Part shown: positions 1 to 5,654 of the stretch, in pieces
Position numbering within the stretch: position 1 is the stretch's first letter
Layout of the letters: each line of letters begins with the position of its first letter
From: Sporichthyaceae bacterium
GTDB taxonomy: Bacteria > Actinomycetota > Actinomycetes > JACCYY01
Reading direction: 5' to 3'
DNA: 5,654 nt
Assembly: GCA_013696235.1 (NCBI GenBank)
Contig: JACCYY010000312.1
Location: forward strand, 1-5,654
Program-made: the position numbers and the translations under genes
Notes under the pieces: generated by a model
The model's input: the letters and a program-made list of their open reading frames with translations, nothing else
What the model was told of the DNA's origin: nothing
The model's database searches: none

Positions 1-779
1 GGGTCGACGCCGTCGAGCGGCATCGGGCCGTCGCCGCGGCGCTGACGGCGCGCACCGGCACGCCGGCGGTCCCCGCCCTGCTCACCGCCGACGTCAACCG
101 CGCCACGATCCGGTTCGCCACGCTGCCCGGCGAGCCGCTGCAGGTCCTGGTGGCAGCCGGTGTGGCCCGCGCGGCAGACGTCGGCCGGCGCCTCGGGTCG
201 GCGCTGGCGGCCTGGTGGTCGACGCCACCACCACAATGCCTGCCGACGCACGGCGCCGTGGCGGAACGCGCAGTTCTTGCGAGGTGGCACGAGCAAGCGG
301 TCTCGGCCGGTGTCATCTCCGGCGCCGCTGCCGAGCGCTGGGCCGCGCTCGTCGAGCGGGCTGCGGCCGGGCTCGGCAGGATCGGCGACACCGAGCCCCT
401 CCGGCTTCTTCACCGCGACCTGCATGCCGGACAGGTTCTGGTCACGCCGGACGGCTCGGTCGGGCTGCTCGACCTCGACACCGCGAGCCGCGGCGACCCG
501 GCGCTGGACCTGGGCAACCTCCTGGCGCACCTGGACCTCGACGTGCTCGACGGCCACTGCGACCGAGCCGCCGTCGCGGCGTTCGAGACCGCGCTCGACG
601 AGATGCTCGCGCCCGGCCCGCGTGGCACGTGGGCTTCGAGGGTCGCGGTCTACCGGCTGGCCGCGCTCGCCCGGCTGGTCGGTGTGCATGCGTTCCGCCC
701 CGGCGCGCAGGCGCGCGTACCCGCGCTGCTCCTCGCCGGAGGGTCTCGGGCGGCTGAGGTTGAGTCTGCAGTCGATTAA
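1..779 (+). CDS. APH/ChoK-fold phosphotransferase, 5'-truncated by window edge
   Basis: The frame is open from base 3 to a TAA at 777-779, giving 258 residues with no start needed inside the window, so the N-terminal lobe is at least partly missing. The kinase signature is clear. A catalytic loop HRDLHAGQVL begins at visible residue 137 (bases 411 onward), with the catalytic-base Asp at 139. The metal-binding DLD follows at 157-159 (471-479), then DPALDLGNLL, the conserved block after the DxD motif in APH-family kinases. The usual HxDxxxxN motif has Gln (144) in place of Asn. I recall this variant from an actinobacterial phosphotransferase subfamily, but cannot confirm it here. The fold supports ATP-dependent phosphorylation of a small hydroxylated substrate such as a sugar, amino sugar or choline; the substrate is unknown and antibiotic resistance should not be assumed. 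It ends 15 nt before sufR, with no terminator visible between them. A functional link to Fe-S assembly is not evident. Confidence 0.8.
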   Translation, partial: VDAVERHRAVAAALTARTGTPAVPALLTADVNRATIRFATLPGEPLQVLVAAGVARAADVGRRLGSALAAWWSTPPPQCLPTHGAVAERAVLARWHEQAVSAGVISGAAAERWAALVERAAAGLGRIGDTEPLRLLHRDLHAGQVLVTPDGSVGLLDLDTASRGDPALDLGNLLAHLDLDVLDGHCDRAAVAAFETALDEMLAPGPRGTWASRVAVYRLAALARLVGVHAFRPGAQARVPALLLAGGSRAAEVESAVD

Positions 780-788
780 CGCGACAAT
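760..788 (+). promoter_or_regulatory. Candidate sigma-70-type promoter for sufR and the suf operon
   Basis: A -35-like TTGAGT (760-765) is separated by exactly 17 nt from a -10-like GACAAT (783-788). Each matches the consensus at four of six positions. The -35 and the first part of the spacer lie inside the last codons of the upstream kinase gene, and this is the least GC-rich stretch around the junction. The expected transcription start falls at A794 or G795, which is the first base of the sufR GTG codon or one base before it, so the message would be leaderless or nearly so. That is common in Actinobacteria and would explain why no properly spaced Shine-Dalgarno precedes the GTG. This is a reading by eye; the start has not been mapped. 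Confidence 0.5.
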
Positions 789-791
789 GAC

Positions 792-808
792 GGAGTGAAA
801 ACCACTGC
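792..808. promoter_or_regulatory. Candidate SufR operator, inverted repeat over the sufR start
   Basis: AGTG (794-797) and CACT (803-806) form a perfect inverted repeat around a 5-nt AAAAC spacer, and G792/C808 adds an outer pair after one mismatch. It covers the predicted transcription start and the GTG start codon of sufR, where a bound dimer would block transcription. SufR proteins are known autoregulators that bind short inverted repeats near their own promoter. The arms are short enough to occur by chance, and the bases also encode the first residues of SufR, so this remains a position-based inference. Confidence 0.3.
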
Positions 809-1574
809 TGGGGGTTCGAGTCGTCCGGCCCACCGGCCAACCGCCCGCCGGCCGGCTCCCACGGTCCACCCGGTGGCGAGCCGCGCACGCGTGTGCCGCG
901 CCATGCTCGAGCTCGGTCCGTCGACCGTTGCCGCGATCGCCGAGCGGCTCGCGCTGACGCCGTCCGCGGTCCGCAAGCACCTCGACGGGCTGCTGGCCGA
1001 GGGCGCCGTGATGGCGCGGATCGCCACCTCGCGAACGCCCCGCGGTCGCGGGCGCCCGGCCCGGGTGTTCGCCCTCACCGACGCCGGCCGGGACACGTTC
1101 GAGAACGCGTACGACGACCTGGCCGTCGGCGTGCTCCGGTTCCTGGCCGAGACCGGCGGGACGGGGGCGGTCGAGGCGTTCGCGCAGCGCCGGGTGGGCG
1201 AGCTCGAGGCGCGTTACCGGTCTGTCGTCGACGGCGCCCGGAACAAGCCGAGCGCTCTGGCTGCTGTGCTCAGCGAGGACGGCTACGCGGCCTCGGTCCA
1301 CGCGACCCCGGCCGTCGGCGGCGTCCAGCTGTGCCAGCACCACTGCCCCGTTGCGCACGTCGCCGAGGAGTTCCCCCAGCTGTGCGAGGCCGAGACCGCG
1401 GCGTTCCAGCGCCTGCTCGGCACGCACGTCCAGCGCCTGGCCACGATCGCGCACGGCGACGTGGTCTGCACGACGTACGTCCCGACGGGCGTCGACCCCG
1501 ACGGACCAGCACGGCAACCGCGGCACCGAACCGCACCAGACCCGATCCCCATGTCCGGGAGGGCTACCGCATGA
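795..1574 (+). CDS. sufR: SufR-type Fe-S-dependent repressor of the suf operon
   Basis: This is a 259-residue DeoR/ArsR-like winged-helix regulator. The helix-turn-helix spans about residues 30-70 ([21 protein letters not shown]), and the wing is an Arg/Gly-rich segment at about 78-94, ending in [12 protein letters not shown]. The C-terminal half has four cysteines: C180, C184, C197 and C225 (C-x3-C-x12-C-x27-C), in a context ([19 protein letters not shown], then VVCTTYV) typical of actinobacterial SufR. These are the likely Fe-S ligands. The family senses cluster status and represses suf when its cluster is intact. The GTG at 795 is favoured because the promoter places the transcript start there. 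It gives an Arg/Pro-rich N-terminal extension of about 25 residues, so GTG at 873 or ATG at 903 are alternatives, although neither has an obvious RBS and 903 would cut into the DNA-binding domain. The stop overlaps the sufB start by 4 nt. Confidence 0.9.
   Translation: MKTTAGGSSRPAHRPTARRPAPTVHPVASRARVCRAMLELGPSTVAAIAERLALTPSAVRKHLDGLLAEGAVMARIATSRTPRGRGRPARVFALTDAGRDTFENAYDDLAVGVLRFLAETGGTGAVEAFAQRRVGELEARYRSVVDGARNKPSALAAVLSEDGYAASVHATPAVGGVQLCQHHCPVAHVAEEFPQLCEAETAAFQRLLGTHVQRLATIAHGDVVCTTYVPTGVDPDGPARQPRHRTAPDPIPMSGRATA
1557..1563 (+). promoter_or_regulatory. Ribosome binding site of sufB
   Basis: GGGAGGG lies 7 nt before the ATG at 1571, inside the last codons of sufR. It is a strong purine-rich site. 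It fixes the sufB start far downstream of the beginning of the open frame at 893, which otherwise just shadows sufR. Confidence 0.7.
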
Positions 1575-2983
1575 GCACCACCGCACACCCCGAGCTCGAA
1601 GGTCTCGGCAAGTACCGCTTCGGCTGGTCCGACACCGACGCGGCCGGCGCGACCGCCCGCCGCGGGGTGGACGAGGACGTCGTACGCGCGATCTCCGGGC
1701 TGAAGGGCGAGCCCGAATGGATGCTCGACCTGCGGCTCAAGGGCCTGCGCCTCTTCCGGCGCAAGCCGATGCCAAGCTGGGGGGCAGATCTCTCCGGCAT
1801 CGATTTCGACAACATCAAGTATTTCGTCCGCTCGACCGAGAAGCAGGCGACCTCCTGGGACGACCTGCCCGAGGACATCAAGAACACCTACGACCGGCTC
1901 GGCATCCCGGAGGCCGAGAAGCAGCGGCTCGTCGCCGGCGTAGCTGCGCAGTACGAATCCGAGGTTGTTTATCACGCAATTCGTGAGGACTTGGAAGAAC
2001 AGGGCGTCCTGTTCCTCGACACCGACACCGCGTTGCGCGAGCACGAGGACCTGTTCCGGGAGTACTTCGGCACGGTGATCCCGGTCGGCGACAACAAGTT
2101 CGCCTCGCTCAACACGGCGGTCTGGTCCGGCGGCAGCTTCATCTACGTGCCCAAGGGCGTCCAGATCGACATCCCGCTGCAGGCGTACTTCCGGATCAAC
2201 ACCGAGAACATGGGCCAGTTCGAGCGGACGTTGATCATCGTCGACGAGGGCGCGTACGTGCACTACGTCGAGGGCTGCACCGCGCCCGTCTACTCGTCGG
2301 ACTCCCTGCACTCGGCGGTCGTCGAGATCGTGGTGAAGAAGGGCGCCCGCTGCCGCTACACGACCATTCAGAACTGGTCGAACAACGTCTACAACCTGGT
2401 GACCAAGCGAGCCACCGCCGCCGAGGGCGCCACCATGGAGTGGGTCGACGGCAACATCGGGTCCAAGGTCACCATGAAGTATCCGGCCATTTGGCTCATG
2501 GGTGAGCACGCCAAGGGCGAGACGCTCTCCGTCGCGTTCTCCGGCGAGGGCCAGCACCAGGACGCCGGGGCGAAGATGGTGCACGTCGCACCGCACACGT
2601 CGTCGAGCATCGTGTCGAAGTCGGTGGCGCGCGGCGGCGGCCGCACCTCGTACCGCGGTCTGGTCCAGGTGCTCGAGGGTGCCCACCACTCTGCCTCGAC
2701 GGTGCGCTGCGACGCGCTCCTGGTCGACCAGGTGAGCCGGTCGGACACCTACCCGTACGTCGACATCCGTGAGGACGACGTGTCGATGGGGCACGAGGCG
2801 ACCGTGAGCAAGGTCAGCGAGACGCAGCTCTTCTACCTGATGAGTCGAGGGCTGACCGAGGAGGCGGCGATGGCGATGATCGTCCGCGGCTTCATCGAGC
2901 CGATCGCCCGCGAGCTCCCGATGGAGTACGCGCTCGAGCTCAACCGTTTGATCGAGCTGCAGATGGAAGGGGCCGTGGGTTGA
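1571..2983 (+). CDS. sufB: Fe-S cluster assembly scaffold protein SufB
   Basis: The product has 470 residues, the usual length for actinobacterial SufB. SufB forms the cytosolic SufBC2D scaffold with SufC and SufD, accepts persulfide sulfur and builds a cluster at its interface with SufD. The N-terminal region carries the SufB pattern [13 protein letters not shown], and the right-handed beta-helix core holds [22 protein letters not shown] and the block [17 protein letters not shown]. Three cysteines are present: C236 in EGCTAP (equivalent to the sulfur-acceptor Cys of E. coli SufB), C261, and C380 in TVRCDALL (equivalent to E. coli C405). H408 and E409 in GHEATVSKV match the conserved His-Glu pair near the assembly site, followed by [12 protein letters not shown]. 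All expected functional residues are present and no intein interrupts the frame, unlike some mycobacterial SufB genes. ATG at 1571 overlaps the sufR stop (ATGA). An AT-rich codon patch lies at about 1951-2000. Confidence 0.97.
   Translation: MSTTAHPELEGLGKYRFGWSDTDAAGATARRGVDEDVVRAISGLKGEPEWMLDLRLKGLRLFRRKPMPSWGADLSGIDFDNIKYFVRSTEKQATSWDDLPEDIKNTYDRLGIPEAEKQRLVAGVAAQYESEVVYHAIREDLEEQGVLFLDTDTALREHEDLFREYFGTVIPVGDNKFASLNTAVWSGGSFIYVPKGVQIDIPLQAYFRINTENMGQFERTLIIVDEGAYVHYVEGCTAPVYSSDSLHSAVVEIVVKKGARCRYTTIQNWSNNVYNLVTKRATAAEGATMEWVDGNIGSKVTMKYPAIWLMGEHAKGETLSVAFSGEGQHQDAGAKMVHVAPHTSSSIVSKSVARGGGRTSYRGLVQVLEGAHHSASTVRCDALLVDQVSRSDTYPYVDIREDDVSMGHEATVSKVSETQLFYLMSRGLTEEAAMAMIVRGFIEPIARELPMEYALELNRLIELQMEGAVG
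1994..2017. repeat. Short inverted repeat (potential hairpin) inside sufB
   Basis: GAACAGG (1997-2003) and CCTGTTC (2008-2014) are perfect reverse complements around a 4-nt GCGT loop. Two further pairs (1994/2017 and 1995/2016) follow after one mismatch, so RNA or DNA could fold into a stem of up to 10 positions. The spacing between GAAC and GTTC is 10 nt, not the 4 nt of an actinobacterial LexA box. A 7-bp arm is expected a few times by chance in this length of DNA, and no function is claimed. Confidence 0.35.
2965..2972 (+). promoter_or_regulatory. Ribosome binding site of sufD, supports TTG start
   Basis: GGAAGGGG lies 7 nt before TTG at 2980, inside the last codons of sufB. This ideal spacing, together with no ATG or GTG alternative near the sufB end in that frame, is the reason the unusual TTG start is chosen. 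Confidence 0.65.
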
Positions 2984-4185
2984 CCCAGACCCAACAGGTC
3001 CGCCCGTCCGAGGCCGACGTCCCGGTGGTCGCGCGCGCGATCGAGACCGTCGCCAGCCACCTCCACCCGACCCCGTCGTACGACCTCGCGGACTACGACG
3101 TCCCGACCGGGCGCGAGGAGGTCTGGCGGTTCACTCCGATCAAGCGGCTTCGGGGCCTCCTCGAGGACACCCCTTCCGATGACCACCTGGAGTGGAAGCT
3201 CGACGCACCGGCCGCCGTCGAGGTGAGCGAGCTGACCGTCGAGGCGGCCCGGGCGCTCGGTGGGCCGGCACCGGTGGACCGCTCGTCGGCGCTGGCGGTG
3301 AAGCACAGCGGGGGGGCCATGCTCATCGACATCCCCGCTGACACCGAGCTCGACCAGCCCGTCGTGGTCCGGCTCGCCGGCGTGTCCGCCGAGCAGGTCG
3401 TGCACGGCCACGTCCTGGTGCGGATCGGACGGCACAGCCGGGCCATCGTGGTGCTCGAGCACACCGGGAGCGCGCAGTACGTGGCCGAGGTCACCGTCCT
3501 CGTCGGGGACTCCGCCCGGCTCGAGCTCGCGTCGCTGCAGCTCTGGGACGACGACGCGGTCCACCTCGGGCACGTCGCGGTCCGCGTCGGTCGCGACGCC
3601 GAGGTCCGGACGTTCCAGGCCAGTCTCGGTGGTTCGGTCGTACGGATGGTCGAGACCGCGGACTACGCCGGACCCGGCGGCAGGCTGGAGATGTACGGCC
3701 TCTACTTCGTCGACGCCGGGCAGCACATCGAGCACCGTCTCTTCATCGACCACAACCAGCCACGCACTCGCAGCAACGCCGACTACCGCGGCGCGCTGCA
3801 GGGCAAGGGCGCGCACTCGGTATGGGTCGGCGACGTCCTCATCCGCAAGCAGGCGGAGGGGATCCAGACCTACGAGAGCAACCGCAACCTCGTGCTCACC
3901 GAGGGGTGCCAGGCCGACTCCGTGCCCAACCTCGAGATCGAGACCGGCGAGATCGAGGGCGCCGGGCACGCCTCGGCGACCGGCCGGTTCGACGACGAGC
4001 AGCTGTTCTACCTGCAGAGCCGTGGCATCACGCCGGTCGAGGCCAAGCGGCTCGTCGTGCACGGGTTCTTCGCCGACCTGATCCGGCGCATCGGTGTCGG
4101 CAGCATCGAGCGACGCCTGCTCGACGCCGTCGAGGCCGAGCTGGCCAAGAACATCGGGCTCCCGGCGGTCGGAGTCGAGCGCTGA
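2980..4185 (+). CDS. sufD: Fe-S cluster assembly protein SufD
   Basis: The product has 401 residues and is a SufB paralogue that pairs with SufB in the SufBC2D scaffold. The N-terminal helical region holds [13 protein letters not shown] (about residues 46-58), the usual SufD (R)xxEWRYT-like block. The beta-helix core follows, and the C-terminal family signature is [13 protein letters not shown], then [23 protein letters not shown]330 in GHASAT aligns with His360 of E. coli SufD, which contributes to cluster assembly at the SufB-SufD interface. The Cys two residues before it in E. coli is absent here; the only cysteine in the protein is C310 (EGCQADS). The start is TTG at 2980 in a TTGA overlap with the sufB stop, served by GGAAGGGG at 2965-2972, so translation is probably coupled to sufB. 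The stop overlaps the next ATG by one base (TGATG). Confidence 0.95.
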   Translation: MTQTQQVRPSEADVPVVARAIETVASHLHPTPSYDLADYDVPTGREEVWRFTPIKRLRGLLEDTPSDDHLEWKLDAPAAVEVSELTVEAARALGGPAPVDRSSALAVKHSGGAMLIDIPADTELDQPVVVRLAGVSAEQVVHGHVLVRIGRHSRAIVVLEHTGSAQYVAEVTVLVGDSARLELASLQLWDDDAVHLGHVAVRVGRDAEVRTFQASLGGSVVRMVETADYAGPGGRLEMYGLYFVDAGQHIEHRLFIDHNQPRTRSNADYRGALQGKGAHSVWVGDVLIRKQAEGIQTYESNRNLVLTEGCQADSVPNLEIETGEIEGAGHASATGRFDDEQLFYLQSRGITPVEAKRLVVHGFFADLIRRIGVGSIERRLLDAVEAELAKNIGLPAVGVER

Positions 4186-4538
4186 TGGCGCTGCGACGTG
4201 CGTGCGCGCTCCTCGACCTCGAGGACGACAAGCCGGTCGCCGTCGCCGTCGGCGGGGTGGACGTCGCGCTGGTCCGGGTCGGTGCGGACGTCTTCGCGAT
4301 CCGTGACGAGTGCTCGCACGCGAGGATCGCGCTGTCCGAGGGCGAGGTGGACGGCACCACGCTCGAGTGCTGGCTGCACGGCTCGCGCTTCGACCTCCGT
4401 ACGGGCCGGCCCACCGGCCTCCCGGCCACCGAGCCCGTCCCGGTCTACCCCGTCACCATCGACGGCGACGACGTGCTCGTCGACGTCGACCAGCCGAGCT
4501 CCGACGACATCGTCACCTCCCGCAGAGAAGAGCACTGA
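4185..4538 (+). CDS. Rieske-type [2Fe-2S] ferredoxin within the suf operon
   Basis: This 117-residue protein is a single Rieske domain with no signal peptide, membrane helix or extra domain. The cluster motifs are C43-x-H45 (ECSHARIALSEG) and C62-x2-H65 (LECWLHGSRFDLRTG), separated by 16 residues, so both Cys and both His ligands are present. It lacks the additional disulfide cysteines of respiratory-chain Rieske proteins, which places it with soluble Rieske ferredoxins of the non-heme iron oxygenase ferredoxin type. Those normally shuttle electrons to oxygenases, but no oxygenase is encoded here. Its position between sufD and sufC suggests a role in electron supply for cluster assembly, cluster transfer or sensing; this is inference. 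The start ATG overlaps the sufD stop (TGATG), with GGAG at 4171-4174 ten nt upstream. It has a charged C-terminal tail (about residues 104-117). Confidence 0.93.
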   Translation: MALRRACALLDLEDDKPVAVAVGGVDVALVRVGADVFAIRDECSHARIALSEGEVDGTTLECWLHGSRFDLRTGRPTGLPATEPVPVYPVTIDGDDVLVDVDQPSSDDIVTSRREEH

Positions 4539-4543
4539 AACAC

Positions 4544-5299
4544 ATGGCAACGCTTGAGATCCGTGACCTCCACGTCTCCGTCGAGGCCGAGGACGGCCGG
4601 AAGGAGATCCTCCGCGGGGTCGACCTGACCGTCCGGGACGGCGAGACCCACGCGATCATGGGACCGAACGGTTCCGGGAAGTCGACGCTCGCGTACTCGA
4701 TCGCCGGCCACCCGAAGTACGCGGTCACCCAGGGCACGGTGTCCCTCGACGGGGTAGACGTGCTCAGCATGACCGTCGACGAGCGAGCCCGGGCGGGACT
4801 GTTCCTGGCCATGCAGTACCCGGTCGAGGTGCCCGGGGTGTCCGTGTCGAACTTCCTCCGTACGGCGAAGACCGCCATCGACGGCACCCCGCCGAAGCTG
4901 CGCACGTGGGTCGGCGACGTCCGGGACGCGATGACCGCGCTGTCGATCGACGCCACGTTCGCCGAGCGCAGCCTGAACGAGGGGTTCTCCGGCGGTGAGA
5001 AGAAGCGGCACGAGATCCTCCAGCTCGAGCTGCTCGACCCGCGGTTCGCCATCCTCGACGAGACCGACTCCGGGCTCGACATCGACGCGCTCCGGGTCGT
5101 CTCCGAGGGCGTCAACCGCTTTCGCGCCAAGGGTGACCGCGGCGTCCTGCTGATCACGCACTACACGCGGATCCTGCGCTACATCACCCCGGACTTCGTG
5201 CACGTGTTCGTCGATGGCCGGATCGCCGAGGAGGGCGGGCCCGAGCTCGCCGATCGCCTGGAGTCCGAGGGCTACGAGCGGTTCGTGAAGGTCGGCTGA
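4544..5299 (+). CDS. sufC: Fe-S cluster assembly ATPase SufC
   Basis: This 251-residue ABC-type ATPase is the energy-transducing subunit of the SufBC2D complex. Despite the ABC fold it acts in the cytosol with SufB and SufD, not in membrane transport. Motifs in order: Walker [10 protein letters not shown] (residues 40-48), Q-loop Gln91 in [11 protein letters not shown] (a SufC-typical stretch), signature FSGGEKKR (148-155) preceded by LNEG, Walker B FAILDE (168-173), D-loop SGLD (176-179) and H-switch His206 in LLITHYTR. The segments [13 protein letters not shown] and [11 protein letters not shown] are diagnostic of SufC against other ABC ATPases. The ATG lies 5 nt after the Rieske gene stop. 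The nearest purine-rich tract, AGAGAAGAG (4524-4532), is only a moderate ribosome binding site, so reinitiation after the upstream gene is likely. Confidence 0.97.
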   Translation: MATLEIRDLHVSVEAEDGRKEILRGVDLTVRDGETHAIMGPNGSGKSTLAYSIAGHPKYAVTQGTVSLDGVDVLSMTVDERARAGLFLAMQYPVEVPGVSVSNFLRTAKTAIDGTPPKLRTWVGDVRDAMTALSIDATFAERSLNEGFSGGEKKRHEILQLELLDPRFAILDETDSGLDIDALRVVSEGVNRFRAKGDRGVLLITHYTRILRYITPDFVHVFVDGRIAEEGGPELADRLESEGYERFVKVG

Positions 5300-5301
5300 C
5301 C

Positions 5302-5654
5302 ATGACCGTGACCGTGCCCGCCGACGTCGAGCGCGCGCCCCGGCTCGACGTGGAGCGGGTGCGGGCGGACTTCCCGATCCTCACCCGAGAGGTGAACGGA
5401 TCGCCGCTGGTGTACCTCGACAGCGCCGCGACGTCGCAGAAGCCGACGCCGGTCCTCGACCGGCTGGACGCGTTCTACCGGTTGCACAACGCGAACGTGC
5501 ACCGCGGTGTGCACGTGCTGGCCGAGGAGGCCACCGAGGCGTACGAGTCGGCTCGGCGCACGCTCGCCGCGTTCCTCAACGTCGCCGACCCTGCCGAGGT
5601 CGTCTTCACGAAGGGTTCGACCGAGGCGATCAACCTGGTCGCGTACGCCCTTTC
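5302..5654 (+). CDS. sufS: SufS-type cysteine desulfurase, 3'-truncated by window edge
   Basis: The first 117 residues of a group II (SufS/CsdA-like) PLP-dependent cysteine desulfurase are present. Family proteins run to a little over 400 residues. Visible signatures are RADFPIL and [13 protein letters not shown] (about residues 37-48), [20 protein letters not shown] (63-82), and [18 protein letters not shown] (100-117), the last containing the small-residue turn that binds the PLP phosphate. The PLP lysine and the active-site cysteine lie beyond the window and cannot be checked. The enzyme releases sulfur from L-cysteine as a persulfide for SufB, usually via SufU in Gram-positive and actinobacterial systems; a sufU gene would be expected next. 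The ATG at 5302 is 2 nt after the sufC stop, with GAAGG at 5287-5291 as a plausible ribosome binding site. The ATG gives a short polar leader of about 15 residues before the conserved region. Confidence 0.95.
   Translation, partial: MTVTVPADVERAPRLDVERVRADFPILTREVNGSPLVYLDSAATSQKPTPVLDRLDAFYRLHNANVHRGVHVLAEEATEAYESARRTLAAFLNVADPAEVVFTKGSTEAINLVAYAL

Noticed and set aside
893..1570. Upstream extension of the sufB frame to an earlier ATG
   Set aside because: The extension is Arg/Ala/Pro-rich shadow sequence over sufR. SufB family length, the GGGAGGG ribosome binding site and the ATGA junction all support the ATG at 1571.
1283..2794. Long minus-strand open frame of 503 codons opposite sufR and sufB
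   Set aside because: It is the complement of genuine coding sequence in very GC-rich DNA, where antisense frames stay open by codon bias. Its product is a low-complexity Val/Arg/Gly/Asp-rich sequence with no recognisable domain.
1571..2983. Possible intein in sufB, as in some mycobacteria
   Set aside because: The frame is collinear with SufB at normal length (470 residues), with no splicing blocks or insertion.
2833..4062. Minus-strand open frame of 409 codons opposite sufD
   Set aside because: It is a shadow of sufD with biased composition (Leu/Val/Asp/Gly-rich) and no domain or ribosome binding site; sufD has strong family motifs throughout.
4234..4252. Short tandem GTCGCC-like repeat in the Rieske gene
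   Set aside because: It codes for an alternating Ala/Val beta strand (PVAVAVGG) with the preferred GC-rich codons. There are only about three units and no sign of a true microsatellite or regulatory repeat.
4479..4490. Perfect 12-bp palindrome GTCGACGTCGAC near the end of the Rieske gene
   Set aside because: It encodes Val-Asp-Val-Asp with the favoured codons gtc and gac, so the palindrome follows from codon use and has no other support as a site.
4664..4680. GAAC/GTTC arms around the SufC Walker A region resembling a LexA box
   Set aside because: The spacing is one base instead of four, and the bases encode invariant P-loop residues.

Overview
The window is very GC-rich, uses GTG and TTG as well as ATG starts, and carries tightly overlapped genes all on the plus strand. 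With the gene order seen, this points to a high-GC actinobacterium (Actinomycetota). The genus cannot be named from the sequence alone. No mobile element, tRNA, rRNA, CRISPR array or intein is visible, and no gene-free stretch exceeds about 20 bases.

Layout: (1) 1-779 is the 3' part of an aminoglycoside-phosphotransferase-fold (APH/ChoK-like) kinase whose start lies upstream of the window. (2) 760-808 is a compact control region. It holds a candidate promoter embedded in the end of the kinase gene, with a predicted transcription start at or one base before the GTG of the next gene, and a short inverted repeat over that start. (3) 795-5654 is a SUF iron-sulfur cluster assembly operon in the order sufR (Fe-S sensing repressor), sufB, sufD, a small Rieske-type [2Fe-2S] ferredoxin, sufC and sufS (cut by the window end). 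Junctions are ATGA (4-nt overlap), TTGA (4-nt overlap), TGATG (1-nt overlap), 5-nt gap and 2-nt gap, so one polycistronic, largely translationally coupled message is likely.

How the genes work together: SufS, a PLP-dependent cysteine desulfurase, mobilises sulfur from cysteine. SufB, SufC and SufD form the scaffold complex, with SufC as the ATPase, on which clusters are built and from which they are passed to apoproteins. SufR, itself a predicted Fe-S protein, would repress the operon when clusters are plentiful. The Rieske protein is the one component outside the core machine. It is recurrent in some actinobacterial suf operons, as I recall for Streptomyces, and absent from the mycobacterial one; its role is not settled. 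sufU and sufT would be expected just beyond the right edge.

Overall this is a well-known housekeeping operon rather than a new system. The points most worth a second look are the Rieske gene inside the assembly operon, the apparently leaderless and self-overlapping promoter/operator of sufR, and a short AT-rich codon island inside sufB.
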